This document shows positions 11,300 through 23,641 of a DNA stretch of 64,000 bases, in pieces. Location of the stretch: NCBI RefSeq assembly GCF_027744825.2, contig NC_071342.1, positions 21,854,501 to 21,918,500 of the forward strand, written 5' to 3'. How positions within the stretch are numbered: the first letter of the stretch is position 1; every line of letters starts with the position of its first letter. The notes beneath the pieces are model-generated. The model saw only the letters and a program-made list of their open reading frames with translations. It searched no databases and was not told the origin of the DNA. Both the position numbers and the translations under genes were made by a program. This stretch comes from Synchiropus splendidus (taxonomy: Eukaryota; Chordata; Actinopteri; Syngnathiformes; Callionymidae).

Positions 11300-13380
11300 C
11301 AGTTGCAGCTGATCATCAGACTGTTCATCACATCAAGTCAGGAGGTGCTGAAGTCCTGTCGCTGCTCCGATGATGACAGGCTCCTGAACACCTTGAATAG
11401 TCACTTCCTGTGACTCATCTGGAGATCAGCGTGTTGAACATCCGCACTCATTGTGACTCAGAGAGAAACTTCGCTGTGATGAAACCCTCTTTGTCCTCAC
11501 TCTGGTGGCGCTTGGGTCCAGCTCCGAATCGGCTCCAGCACAACAGAACCGAGGCTCTCAGACTGTGGCCCGGCAGGAGGTCCGCTTTGTTTTGCTCACA
11601 AGTGATTCCCCTTTTGAAGGGGAATCTGAGGCGTGTGTCGCCAGAGAAGAGTTGGACGTGAAGACGTGCACTAGACGTGCCTTCGACTGGAGCGTGTGAG
11701 AGACGGAGAGAGTGGAGTCAGTGGAGGGGTTGATGAAGACAAAGAGGGCGGACGAGGAGGGTGAGACAAAGAAAAGGAGAGAGGATGGGAAAGAAAGCAG
11801 ATGGGTGATTTTTTGGGGAGACCCCCCGCACCCTCCTCCTACTCCTCACCCTCTCCTCTCTATGTGGGGCTGATGTGCCACACCCCTGTCGGCTGATATC
11901 ATGATCCTTTTCTCCACTGGTCACATGACAGGTGTGAATAATGAATTTATGTTGGCTTTATTTTAGTTTCAGAAACTCAAGCTTCAAGTCATTTTTTTGG
12001 TGAATGTGAGGGACCAGCAAGGAGTAGATCTGCTGTGTGTGATGTGTGGGTCACAGTTAGGAGGGGGCAGATGGTTTTGGACACGTGGAGAGCAGAGGCT
12101 GGTTTGGACTGAGTGATAAAGAAGGAAGGAGAGTCAAATGTAGAGGGTGGATGTGGCGAGAGGATGATGAAGACAGGTGAAGTTGGAGGAGCAGGACAAA
12201 ACAAGATGAGAAATTGTTGATCCACTGGTGGAGAAGTGCAGTTGGATCCGCAGTAAGTCCAGGTAACAGTTGACAATGAAACACTTTCATCCATGGAAAT
12301 GTTCTCCAGATGTTTATCATTGTTGACAGGTAGCACCGTCAGAAGTCCTGGCCCGGGTGATGAGCTTCTCACTGTAGGTCCATGATGTTCTTCTGACATG
12401 AGAGCTAGTTCTGCCTTCAGAAGAAGCTGGTTGAATATCTACAGAAGTCCACTGTTTACGTTGAAGGACGTCAGAATCATGAGCAGGAGCTGGAGCTGAT
12501 GTCATGTGAGACATCTGTCAAGGTGCAGGAGTTCATAACTTCAATCTCCAGCCACTTGGATTCTCAACAGGGTCCTGCACAAGCGGTGGTTAGCAATAGT
12601 CAAATGTGAGGTTGCTGTTGTGTAAGCCAGTTAACAGTGAGGGCTGGATGTCTGGACACTGAGTCGGATCACTGTGTAATAATGGGACTGTAACAGGATG
12701 AGGTCAAAATGTCCAACAGAGAGTGAAGAGAGGAGAAGGTTGAAATGCAAAGACCAAACCAAGGAGCAGGCAGATTTCCTCACAAGCAGGGAATAAATAA
12801 AGAGAGGAGAGGGGGAGGGATGTCGTGGTGCTGCTCTCCAGTTGGTGTTGCTATGGCCCTGCCCTCCCTGCTCACTGAGCCATTTCCTGTTTTTGACCTG
12901 AAATCTTTATTTAGAGCCATTCCTCCTCGCCGCTCTGCATCATGACTCAACTCAGAGTCCAGGGAGATGAACACACAGCTAGAAATCATTCACACAGGCG
13001 CGAGCGGACGCAGCCGACCTGCAGCTAACCCGACCAGCACCAGAACTGTCCCTTCTGTCTGGCAGAGTCAGCACTTCGCTGTGGCTCTGTGAGCCGCTCC
13101 ATCAGAGATCTGAAAGGTGATCTGCTTCTTCTACGTCTGGAGCCACAGATTTTGGGTCTGTCCCAGCTGGACGTGTTTGGCACACCTCGGTAGGAGGCTT
13201 CCAGGGGACGTGACCTCGACTGCTTGCTTGTGGAGGAGCAGTAGTTTTACTCTGACTGAGCATCCATCTTGGCGAAAGACGGTCACACTAAAGAAGTCAG
13301 CTTGGAGCAAAAAAAAAGACTAAAACAAATAAACAAAAATCATCACAAACACACAAAAGAACCTCAGAGAATAATATATT
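11300..13380. other. Gene-less stretch, nothing recognised
   Basis: Spacer with purine-rich GGAGA/GAAGA stretches (about 11700-12200 and 12720-12830). No exon or repeat boundary could be supported. Confidence 0.4.
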
Positions 13381-13384
13381 TTCA

Positions 13385-13500
13385 GTGTTCAAGCCAAGAC
13401 ATCCTCCAGAGAGGATGTTTGGTTCTGAGTAGCAGTCCACTGGTCAGTGCACAGCTTTGTCTTTTGGCTCAGCTCTTCCTTCACCACAGAGCCAAAGTCC
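13385..13500 (-). mobile_element. LINE 3' coding-end remnant, copy 3
   Basis: A short minus-strand piece containing GAAGAGCTGAGCCAAAAGAC, the hallmark word of the LINE tail seen at 5430, 11050 and 15695. It directly abuts the hAT element that starts at 13508. Confidence 0.45.
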
Positions 13501-13507
13501 TCTAAAC

Positions 13508-14388
13508 CATTTTTTTTCAGCCTTTTTCTTGCCACGGCAGCCTTGGTTCATTGAAAAAATCCCGGTACTCACCACCAAAGGAACCTGGGCCAAAGCGCAC
13601 TTGTGCTAAAGGTCCTATAGAAAATCCCTAGTCAATTGTGAAACACTGTAGCGACTGACACTCACTTGTTATTTTGCCAGGATATTTGCTGAAACAAATT
13701 GCAGAAAATGTATTTGTTTCAAATGTGTCCAGAAAGGGGTGGGAAATATGGCAAAATATATCATGATTTATTTATTTATTTACTTACTTTAAATAACTGT
13801 TTGGGTTTTATCACTTCTCTTTTGCATTATTTCATTGTATTTTTGAGTTTCCAGACAAATACTTAGCTTCTTTGCCTGAACTTGCTTCATAAAAACAATG
13901 ACAATTTGTTGTGCATTTAGTTTTTCGCCAACTTTTAAACCACAAAGCATAAGCATAAGTATCAATAAAGTTTTTGGTGCCACGGCTCTGACAAGGATCC
14001 CTCCATCCCTCCCCCCATGGTTCTGTGGTGAAAGTGTGTGGTGCAAAAACAGCTGGAAGTTGCGCATGTGAGCGGCTTCTTGGCTGTGAGTGTGTGGGAA
14101 GAGGAGCGCCGTGCACCACAGCAGCGCTGCTTTGACTGACGGACAGATCAGCACATCAACACACTGGAGCTCTACAGTAGAGTGGAGAGAAAGAATGGCA
14201 GCCAGTCCATGTGATCTCCTCACCTTGGTTGCTCCTCAACAGCTTCTCATTGTCATGATTTAATGGCATCATATCGCCCACCTCTATCTCCGGACACATG
14301 AGGTGAAACTGGACCATTTCCCCACGCCACACCTGACTCTCTCTCACAGCACTCCAGTGTGCTGCAGCACCCCGGTTGAAAAACGCTG
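13508..14388 (-). mobile_element. hAT-type non-autonomous transposon, family 2, copy 1
   Basis: An 881-bp element. Its right end GGTTGAAAAACGCTG is the inverted form of the degenerate left end CATTTTTTTTCAGCC. The flanks CTCTAAAC and CTCTAGAC form an 8-bp target duplication with one mismatch and fit the hAT nTnnnnAn pattern. It contains no transposase frame. The same element in plus orientation fills SLC1A4 intron 6 (40634-41580), and a deleted copy lies at 37270-37620. Confidence 0.8.
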
Positions 14389-14399
14389 CTCTAGACTGA

Positions 14400-15690
14400 A
14401 GCTCCTGCACCAATCCCTGCATCCATATTTCCCTCACTCATGAACTAGATCTTAAGATACCATCTCATCTCCAGCTCTACCGAGGCATTCCCCCGCAGAC
14501 TTAGAGGAGCTGGTCCTCATCTTCTCACTCGGCTGTGAAAAACAGAAGCCTCTCTGAAATCCTCTGTAGGAAAACTCCTCAGTGATGAAGGAGCAACTCT
14601 CACTGGGCCCGACCTCTTCCTGGCTATGTGGCCCACACACTCCGGCACCGCTACTGCTGACACTCAAGCTTCCAGAACAACCCCCCACGGAACCCCACCA
14701 GCAACACTGCTTCCTCCAAGAGTCCACAATTCAGCAGCCTCCAGCGTCTCCAGCGGCTTGATTTCAAACGTGGTACTATCAGCGCTCGCTTTGACTCAGA
14801 AAATCTCCCTTCTAATTAAGAAGTGGTCAAATTGCTGCCACGAGTCAAGAGAACAAACTAGGTGCTGTGAATTTTCTGATCAGTAACAGCTGACTGGACA
14901 CAAGCTGCTGCTCTGTAAATGTAGTCAACCCGCTTCAAACGGGCGACCGTGAGCGTCTGGTCTCCCCAAACAAAGAGCTGTACTAAGTGAGTTTATGTGG
15001 AGTTAACCGTCGTGTTGTGCTCGTCTGAGCAGGGTGAGAGTGTAGGGGGGAGTCGCTGAGCTGCCGAGCCCACCTTCTTGTTTTGTGCCCACGGACGCCG
15101 TGCCGCTGGGTTTTTGTTCAAACTTACTGGTCAGACTTCCCCATCTGCTGCTGTGCAGCACCGACATTCCAACTGTCATTGGCTTGCATGTAACCTTCGC
15201 TCTATGAGAAACTCTACTTTGATGCAAATAGTTAGCAACCAACTTCCTTGGCGTTCGACAAACACAGAATTGTGCATTTGTTCTTTGTCTGCCTGTTGCA
15301 TTGCTAGTGATGCTAACAGTCAACAGTCCACTTTGCTGAGATTTATCTTGTTTTATTTATAAGTGGTAAGCGTCACTGGTGACAAAGGGAACTATTGTTG
15401 CTTTTTGCTGCACGGACTGTCAACGTTGAGCCGGAGTGGGCGGACAAATCAGAAATAAAAAAGTCAGAAATCCTTCTTCATATGGAGGCAGACGCAGCGG
15501 ATGTTGTTGCAGAGAGAAGAAAGACGTGGAAACTAAAGGCTAACAGCATCACTGGCAACATAAGAGGAAAAACAGACATGATTATCCTAAACGCGTCGCA
15601 CAAAAGAACTGGGAAACTTGAATAAAAATATTTCCAGTCATGAATGAGGGAGCATGAGATGGACTAAACTTCAGTTGTGAACACTCTGTA
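14400..15690. other. Gene-less stretch, nothing recognised
   Basis: No exon or repeat family recognised. Small frames here lack any known domain. Confidence 0.4.
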
Positions 15691-15694
15691 TCGG

Positions 15695-16025
15695 TCTGTC
15701 GGGGTGAAGAAAGAGCTGAGCCAAAAGACAAGACAAAGACTCTCCTTTAACCGGTGGATTTCTCCTCTCACCTGTGGTCATCACCTTTGAAGGGACCGAA
15801 GAACGAGAGCACAAACTCAAACACACCTCTTGGAGAGAGAAGCTCAGTCATCCAGGAGAGTCTCGGAATAGAGCCACTGCTCCTCCCAGAGAAGAACACT
15901 TGGGATGTCTCCTGTACTAGTGAGGTGTTCAATTGTTGGGAGGTCCTGGGGCAGAGAGAAGGAAGTAAACAAAGTTTCTTGACAGTGGATCCCTGCAGTA
16001 CAACTGCTGCCCCCACGATGCAACA
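15695..16025 (+). mobile_element. LINE 3' coding-end remnant, copy 4 (best preserved)
   Basis: In order, the translation shows GVKKELSQK, then LTCGHH where LTYGHE is usual, a REKLSHPGES-like segment in a shifted frame, GIEPLLLPE, SCTSEVF and finally a region ending in CTGCTGCCCCCACG. This matches the last part of the reverse-transcriptase frame of a non-LTR retrotransposon common in fish, ending just before its 3' UTR. Several frameshifts and stops make it non-functional. It lies about 1.3 kb upstream of the SERTAD2 CpG island. Confidence 0.65.
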
Positions 16026-16029
16026 TCAG

Positions 16030-16850
16030 GTATCAAGAATAGACTGCTTTCCAAAAAAGTTAACCTGAGAAAAAGCAAACTGCTTACATAATATAATTCT
16101 CAGCCAGTCGAAATACAGCTGACCGCAGAACCAAACTCGCAGATCTTCATTAAGTTCACTGAGAAATTGGATCATAGAAAGTCGCGCAACAGTTTCTTGA
16201 CTGTCCCTGTCGAGGTGGTGGGTTATTGTTTGAATGTTGTCGGGGCTTTTAACTCTTTCAATGATTCGCTCATTAAGTACTTCAATTTCGCGTGTAGCCA
16301 TGGAAATATGCGTGTAGGTGTTTGCGCGCGTCTGTGCGTGTGTGTCAGAGAGAATGTGGGGGAGAGGAAAGTTGATGACGTCACATCTCCGGGCAGCTGC
16401 TTGGTTTCAACTTCTAGTGCTGCGTTCACGTCCCTCCCGTTCACCTCAGAGAGCCCATTGACAAACTCCGCTGTCGTCGTTCAGCGCAACAATGTAAACC
16501 TCAGACGCTATGTTTTTATTCCGTTGGAGTTAGACATGAGATGAAGTTAGGTAAGAATTTAGATTTACTATTGTTATTACTCTGTGTCGCTTGTACTTAA
16601 TATATTAAGTATGTGAGAACTAAAATGTCGGTTAGGATTCGTTGTTGGTTATTTTAGATAACCTTACATGAACCTTTTGCTTTTTAAACAAACTGGTTGA
16701 AAAAAAAAAAAGAACATGCCGCTGAATGAATTCATTTGACATCTTATATTAGGGTCGATGGCGGGCAGCAAGTTAGGAATCCTAGACTTTCGTCTCCCCA
16801 TAAACATCCTCCAGGTCGTCTGGGTGGAAGCTGAAGTGTTACAGATCAAC
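16030..16850. other. Gene-less stretch with a CRE
   Basis: Contains a GTGTGCG-rich part, a perfect TGACGTCA at 16376-16383 and a moderately CpG-rich patch to about 16520. No exon recognised. Confidence 0.35.
16376..16383. promoter_or_regulatory. Perfect CRE palindrome TGACGTCA
   Basis: Exact CREB/ATF full site about 0.9 kb upstream of the CpG island taken as the SERTAD2 promoter. Confidence 0.4.
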
Positions 16851-16854
16851 TGAT

Positions 16855-17010
16855 GGATATCACCTCTCTAGCAAGTCCTGGGTCTGACCTGGGGACCCCT
16901 CCCAGTTGAAAACTTTTCTAGGGAGCCACAGCCACATCATCATGCCGAGTAGCATTTGTTCTACTCTGACTCTCTTCTGGATGATTGAGCTTCTCGCTGA
17001 GAAGAATGAG
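16855..17010 (-). mobile_element. LINE 3' coding-end remnant, copy 5
   Basis: Read on the minus strand it has GCGAGAAGCTCAATCATCCAG, then an AGAGTAGAACAAATGCTACT segment and a CCTAGAAAAGTTTTCAACTG segment, in the same order as the LINE tail at 15695. It is short and decayed. Confidence 0.5.
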
Positions 17011-17284
17011 AAACTAGTTTCTTCTTATTATAAGTATTTTTGAATTCCTGTTATTACTGTATTGCTATTTCCCACCCATCCAACGTGAAACATAAGTGCA
17101 CTTATGCCACTTTTCAGATTCATTTTAGTCTCATTTAATCCACATCTTTTTTTAAGTATAACAAGAAGCAGTAGTCTGCAAAAAATATTATACACAAATA
17201 AAACAAAATAAATGTTAAAGAATAGGCAATTGACATATAATAAAGGAATCCCCCCAGTCATTGCCACGAACGTCATTCTAGTCT

Positions 17285-17765
17285 AATTTAAATGGAATGT
17301 GAGGACCGGGCCGAGGGAGGGTGGTGAGCGGGGGGGGGGCTGACTGAGGATTTCTCCGACAGCCCGTGAAGGCAGCAAAGCTCCAGCGAGCGGAGCGCCT
17401 CGCTCCTGTCAGCGCCATTGTGTGTCCGAGCCTCCGGCAGACAGGACGTCTTGTTTCTCCGTAGCCGACCGGACTCTTTAAATACCCCCATGTTTCTCCT
17501 CCAAACTCCTGTGGACCTACATGTGGTAAGAAAGCGCCTCTCCTCCCACTTTCCTCTCGCCAACGCTGCGACTCGAGCCCGTCTCCGTGTGACATGTTCC
17601 CGGTGAAGAACCGAGTCGCCTGCTGCTGCTGCGCTGCTCGTCGGGAAGAAACTTTTCCAGTTCAACACCTCCGCCGCGGAACGACCTTTAACTCCCGCCG
17701 AAGAGCATCGTCTGCGAAAGCGTCCGCTCTTCGCTAGACGCCGGGGCTCTCACTTTGCTGGCGGT
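17285..17765 (+). promoter_or_regulatory. SERTAD2: CpG island, probable SERTAD2 promoter and non-coding first exon
   Basis: A clear CpG-rich island about 9.8 kb upstream of the SERTAD2 coding exon. Vertebrate SERTAD2 is known to have one or more non-coding 5' exons and its whole reading frame in the last exon, so an island at this distance on the same strand is what one expects. A strong donor-like GTAAGA follows 17525 and a TTTAAATA lies near 17476. Either could mark the first exon, but the exact start and donor are not fixed by sequence. The minus-strand frames here are shadows of GC-rich DNA. Confidence 0.55.
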
Positions 17766-17769
17766 GAAA

Positions 17770-20700
17770 AAGTCTGCGTGGACTTCTTCAGAACACTTTT
17801 CCTCACTGAAAGAGTGCTAATTGAGCATTAGCATCTACATTAGCACTGATGTTTACTCATCTCTCACCCTCGGTTTTTCGAGCTCCTTTTAATGCCCAAA
17901 ATACCTACATACCTCGCATTTTTCTCTTTTTTAAATCCCAAAGCCCGTTTGCAGTGTTTAATGCAACCGACTCGGTAACTTAAAATTGATCGTTATATGT
18001 AGTTATTTTTGCGTCATTACGTATTCACTACTGTGCTGTTATGGTGACCTTTATTACTTTCAAATTCACAAAGTCCAGACCAACTGATGTTGAGTGCTGG
18101 GAATAACTGTCTTTTAACAGCAATGTGGTGATCAGTGTGTAATATTTGTGTGTGGTATTTCAACAGAGGAGCTACTTCACGTTAAGGAAGCGAAGGGAAT
18201 TCTTTTTCTTCGCTTTGATGTTGGACCCTGTCAGTTTCGAGACATTCAAAATGGCACAGCAAATGTGTCAGATTTGGAGTAAATATTTAGATTAGATCTC
18301 TTTTAGACACACAAAAAGCGTCTCCTGATGGCTTTCTGTTCTCAGCTGCTCAGAACAGAAGCAGAAACTCATGTCAGTATTATCCTGCCTTTGGTGTTTG
18401 GTCCGATGTTGTGAACCTGTGAAGTGGTGACATGTGTGCTGCAAGGCGGTTTGGTGGTTGGTGTCCTGGGATGGTGACATGGTGGGGGTAGGCTGCGTTG
18501 CACAACATGCGGATCCACACAGCCGCGGGGGTGACGGCAGCACTTCTTCAGTTTTGATTTGCACAATGTGGGTCAAGTCAGAGGTTTGTCAGGAAGGGAG
18601 GTCCCGGCGTACGGCTTCGCACCTCCGTGTTTGTGGACAGATGTGCAGCTGAGTTCCACAGCTGTCAGATAGTAAATGTTGGCGCCCAGGGAACCCTTTA
18701 ACTGTCTTGCAGCGGCAAATGAATCTCTCAGAAAGCGTCGCAGAACACAGCTAAATACCTGGAGAATATTTAACACCTCAAACCAGTACCTCAGAACCAA
18801 CTTTATAGCATGGCAGTCAGTTTGCACACACGTCTTCAGGTTGCGCACACTTTGTCACACGCCCCCGTCAAAGATCTCTCATCCATGTACTTCAACGTTT
18901 ATTAGTCAGCCTTGCTGGGTCTGGGTCACCGTTATTCCTAAGGGCTTCCATGTAAAGGACATATTGTGTTGTTTGTTAGACGTATCTTTTACAGTCAAAG
19001 ACTTTAAATTCTTTATTGGTGAAAACAAAATTGGTGGGATGTGACAACTTTGCAGCTGTTAACACCATCTTCACTTATTGAAAACTGATGGTTGAATCTG
19101 AAAATGGCGAATTTAACCTGGATTATACTCCGTCATCTTGGAGTTTGGTCAGTCACTGAAGATTCATCTGATCAGGAGGATCACAAGCTGTTTAGCTTTG
19201 GGAGAAAATGTTTTTGGCAAAGTTTGGTGGGCACAACCCACATACGTGCTTTGCTCTTCGTCCCACACATGCAGGCACCTTCAAGTGGAGTCAACATTAT
19301 TCTAGCTCTGCCTCTTTGAATTGCTTCAGCTCAGTTGTTTCAGAATTAAAACAGTATTTTCGACTAATGTGACATGCATTCCCTTCCTGTCTGAACTTGA
19401 CAGTGTTGTACTTGTGAAGTCTGAGCATCTCTAGGTTTTCAGTGTAATGCCACTGAAGATGGTGTTTAAGAGTGTTGAAGTGATCAGAGGGATCGCTACC
19501 ATTTCCAGCCTCTTGGCGTCGTCTGTACTGGGTTAACCAATATCTGTATTTAATTTGGCACATGTACCATGGACGACCTTCATTATGCAACCGTTCCCGC
19601 TGACACGACTTGGACTGGGTTTATTTGGACCGAATGTCTGCCTTCATCACTTGAGATATTTTTGCACTCATCAGACAAACTAGAGGAACTCATGTTTTTA
19701 GAACTGGACCAATTGGAAGCGAGTTTGTTCCCTGGCTTGTTGTTCAGGTGTTCCAATCCCATCATCTGTCTCCAGTTGCAACGTAAAATCACCGCTACGT
19801 AGCTTAAAGTAGGATTTTCCTGTCGCAAATTAGCTGTGTGTTTTCTTTTTGGAACCTTACTTGACCCTCAGGGGTTAATTTTGTGTGATTTAGTTCTGAT
19901 AATGTCACCCTGCCTCACTTGTCAACCTGTTGTGTTGCCATGGCGTCGTGTTTACAAAGCTGGAAGTTCCACATCTGTGAGAAATGCTTGTTAATAATGA
20001 ATCAGTACATTTCCGTCTCGGCCCACGGGGTCTGATCGTTTTTGTTTAATCTCACTCTTTTAATCTGTTTGTTTATAGTACGTGTTGTTATATTACTCAC
20101 CTTAAGTGTGGCGATAGAAGTCACATAATCCTTATTCTTCACATCTAGGTTTTTTTCAGGTGAGTAAACTCAGCATAACAAGTTTGACTGCATCCACGAC
20201 AGCAACTTTAACGTGACAGCAATTGAGGTCACGACGGGAAAAAAAATGTGTCGGGTCATTTCAGGAAAAGACAATTCCCAAATGTTCGATTCAGGAACTT
20301 CTCCACCAGAACCAGTTTGGCTGGACTTGATGTTTATTCTCCATCTCTCATGAGAGCAGGAGAAGGACGGCTGGTGCCAAAATAAAAATGTGGATCTAGA
20401 CTATTTAAATGAGAAACATAAAATAGTTGAGTTGATTAGATGCTCCTAGTCAGTCATTTTTAACACAAGTTTGCAACAAAATGGTTTATTTTCTTAGCTG
20501 AAAGCTAAGAAGTTGAAGTGAGTTTTTGGCAGTTCTTTACATTTTTCTTTGCTTTTTTGTCAAGTCAGCCGTCTGCTTCCAATCTGAATGCAGCCATTGT
20601 GGCAAATGTACCCCACTCGCTGTACGTATTCCGCACATACCAGGATCAAGTTGAACCGAGTGGTCATAGTGTGACGGAGATACAGTTGATAAGAGCACAA

Positions 20701-23400
20701 GTGTTGGCTCAGCAGATATTCTGGCTGCAAGACCCAGGAAACTGTGAATGAAACTGATAAGATAGGACGACCATCTTTTTAACGCTTCTGTTGCGTGTGT
20801 ATTACAATATGCATTATCTGTCTGGAGTTCTGTGTGATGTTTTTGTTTTGTTTAACGTGTTTATTTTTCACCTATTGGAGGATTAAACACAATTTCCACA
20901 CTGGCTCTTAAAGATAGAGCGACATCAGCTTAAAAGTCTGACTTGTTCTGCACTACTCTCAGACTTCACACTCAGGCTAACTAAATGTTGCATTTGTGTC
21001 TTTTTCTTTCTGATATTTCAACATCCGCACTGATGTGGTGGTGGTGGTGGAGGAGGATGGTACTGAGCACATGAAGATCAACGGCGGCAGTGGGAGAGAA
21101 GACACTGTGACAGCAGCACACTCTCGCTGTCAATCTATGGCTTGGATTTATGCTAATGGCGAGTTGTCTTGGCTACGTGCAGCAGCCTGCCGTATATGCT
21201 GTGTGCACCGGCGGGAAGGTGCAGCAGGCACACTTGGCGAGGTTCGCGTGGATGTTGCTCGCAAGGAAAAGAAGGAAAAGTGATGACAGGGGCAGGAGCG
21301 ACGGCGCTGCAGTAATAAGGCAGATATACTGCAGTAATAAGGTGGTCACTTGTGCACACTCAGTCACCAGACGTATCGACGCTGTAGATTTCTGAGCGGC
21401 TCGGTCGCTGGCTGTGTTTTCCCTCCCTGAAGAGGCTCTGTGGAAGAGAGCAGCACTCAGCAGCATGTAGACACGTCTGGTGACCTAAATCTGCTCTCTT
21501 CTTCTGCCTTTTATTTATAGACTTAACTGTGCGTCGCTCACACAGGAGCTGCGTGGATGTGCTGCTGCTGACCACATATCTGTGCTGGACACAGCACGAG
21601 TCCCTTCTTCGTCATCGGCTGGCTTTCAGTCAACTTTTTAAAGTGACATTTCCCCTTCTGTGAAGTACAGTGTTCCTGCTGGCTAAATGAACAGGGTTTG
21701 GCCCGAGCTTTTAGTTTCACTTTGCTGCAACTGGTCTGATAGTAATAAACAACTGTCATTGTGACGTCACAGGCTTTTTGCCACTGTAAATATATTTAAA
21801 TATTTTGATTGTTTTCTGGTAGATTTCTCAAGACAACGCTGCAGCAGGTGTTGGAATATTTAATTCCTGCAATAGCGCCACAGTGGTTAATGGTGGTACT
21901 GCATGTCTTGACAAGCCATGATGACGTTTGGAGTCGCTTCATGGAGCCAAAATGAACTTGTGTGTCAATGTCCAAATGAAATTGTTGGAAAGCGTTAAAA
22001 AAACAGTAGCACTATATAAATTATTTTGTGATCTCATGTCGCTTCCATGCAGGCTGTTAAAGAGGCGGAGTCTGAAAAGAATAGTTTTAGGTTTTTATGT
22101 AAAATCTTTTTCAGGATCATGATCCTAATATATAATATATATCATATGCTGCTTTCAACAACAGTAGCAGCAAAACCCCTTTTTAAGCCGGTTAATGTTT
22201 CTTACTACCACAAATGTGGACCACTGAAGCATTCAACTGGAATCAAGCTTGTTTAGAGTGAAATGTTTATTATAAAGAGGGCACAGCAGAGTAGCAGCAA
22301 GCCAAGGGTTAAGAGAAGCCAGCGGCCGAGACGACTTAATGCATTCACAATAACGCTGAAAAAAAACATTCCTACTGAAACGTAATTCCACACAACTGTT
22401 GCATGATTGAAACAAAAAGAACCAGTCCAGCGACGGATGGTGAGAATTTGTAAACAGACTTCATTAGGTTTTGTCACAACCATCGACACAATTGCACAGC
22501 AGAAGCGAAGCGGCTGCGGTGTTTTGTAACCAGGTCTGCCATTATGTAAGAGACGGTGGTGAACTCCCCATCTGATACCCAGCTGACCTCTGTCATGTGA
22601 GCGTTTATGATCACAAACAGAGAAACACAGTTGTATTTCCCAGCAGCACCACTGGCTTGTTTGTTTCGTGCTCTATGGCCATCTGTCTTATCTGCGTGTC
22701 CCGCTGCTCCTTAACTAAAGAACTCTTGGTAGATACTCGGAGTATTTCCCAGCAGTGACGAGGAAATGAAAAGTGATTCTCTTTGAATGTTAAACCGTGA
22801 CTTAAGAACTTAGGTTGGAGTAGTTGGGTGTGGTAACTCACGGTCTGGGCTGAATAACAACATACGTTTCTAACAAGACGGCAATGTCACTGTCAGTTTT
22901 AACAGTTCACGTCAGCAATTCGATCATTTTTCTCTCTGTTTTATCAGTGTGCTTTAGCAATTCAGTCATTTTATTGTGAGAGGTAGTCAAGAATACAGAT
23001 GCTGGTTGATTGTATCAGCATCAATGAGCCAGGTGTGGTTTTCTTAGTACAGTTCATCATCCATCGAGGGAGTCAGGTCTTTCCCCAGTGACCTTCTGCA
23101 CAAGGTGTTCAACAGATTTGTTGTTATTCATTTGGATTTCATTTTTTCCAGTTGGGGACTGACCTCAGAATCATCTGCCCGAGCTGTTGTCAAAACTTTC
23201 ACCGTACTTTTGCATTGGTCACAGCATAAGCGTCGTAGTGGTGTGGACAGCAGCACTTGAATTTGAGGAAGCCAGCAGTGGGAGTGAGAGCAGCAGCACA
23301 GTGGCAATATTTGCAGTGAAAAGGAGCTGGGACTGGTCAGACCAGGACGACAACACACTCTTCCTCTGGTTCTGGCTGGAATGTGTTTACTAGTGCTTCA
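17770..23400. other. SERTAD2 intron 1, first part, nothing recognised
   Basis: Probable intronic sequence without a recognisable exon. A perfect TGACGTCA lies at 21762-21769. No TIR element or LINE piece was found in this part, in contrast to the denser repeat load upstream. Confidence 0.4.
21762..21769. promoter_or_regulatory. Perfect CRE palindrome TGACGTCA
   Basis: Exact CREB/ATF full site within the probable SERTAD2 intron 1, in the context GTGACGTCAC. Confidence 0.3.
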
Positions 23401-23416
23401 TTGTGTGTGGTTTCAT

Positions 23417-23443
23417 CACACACACACACACACACACACACAC
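23417..23443. repeat. (CA)n microsatellite
   Basis: About 13 CA units, followed by a G-rich segment GGCGGGGGGGCGGGCGGGG. Confidence 0.95.
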
Positions 23444-23615
23444 GAGCGAGCAGGCGGGGGGGCGGGCGGGGTGTCGTCCTCATGTGCAGAGCCAGATACA
23501 TGAGCGCACGGAGGAAGAGCGGCAGCGCAGTCATGACTGAGCCGTGTGTGCACGCAGTAATGTGTCATAGTCAACGCTCAACACTGGCTGCATTCATCTA
23601 CCTGCACCATTATAC

Positions 23616-23641
23616 GTGTGTGTGTGTGTGTGTGTGTGTGT
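23616..23641. repeat. (GT)n microsatellite
   Basis: About 13 GT units, 170 bases from the (CA)n tract at 23417. The two are of opposite phase and could pair in a single strand. Confidence 0.95.
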
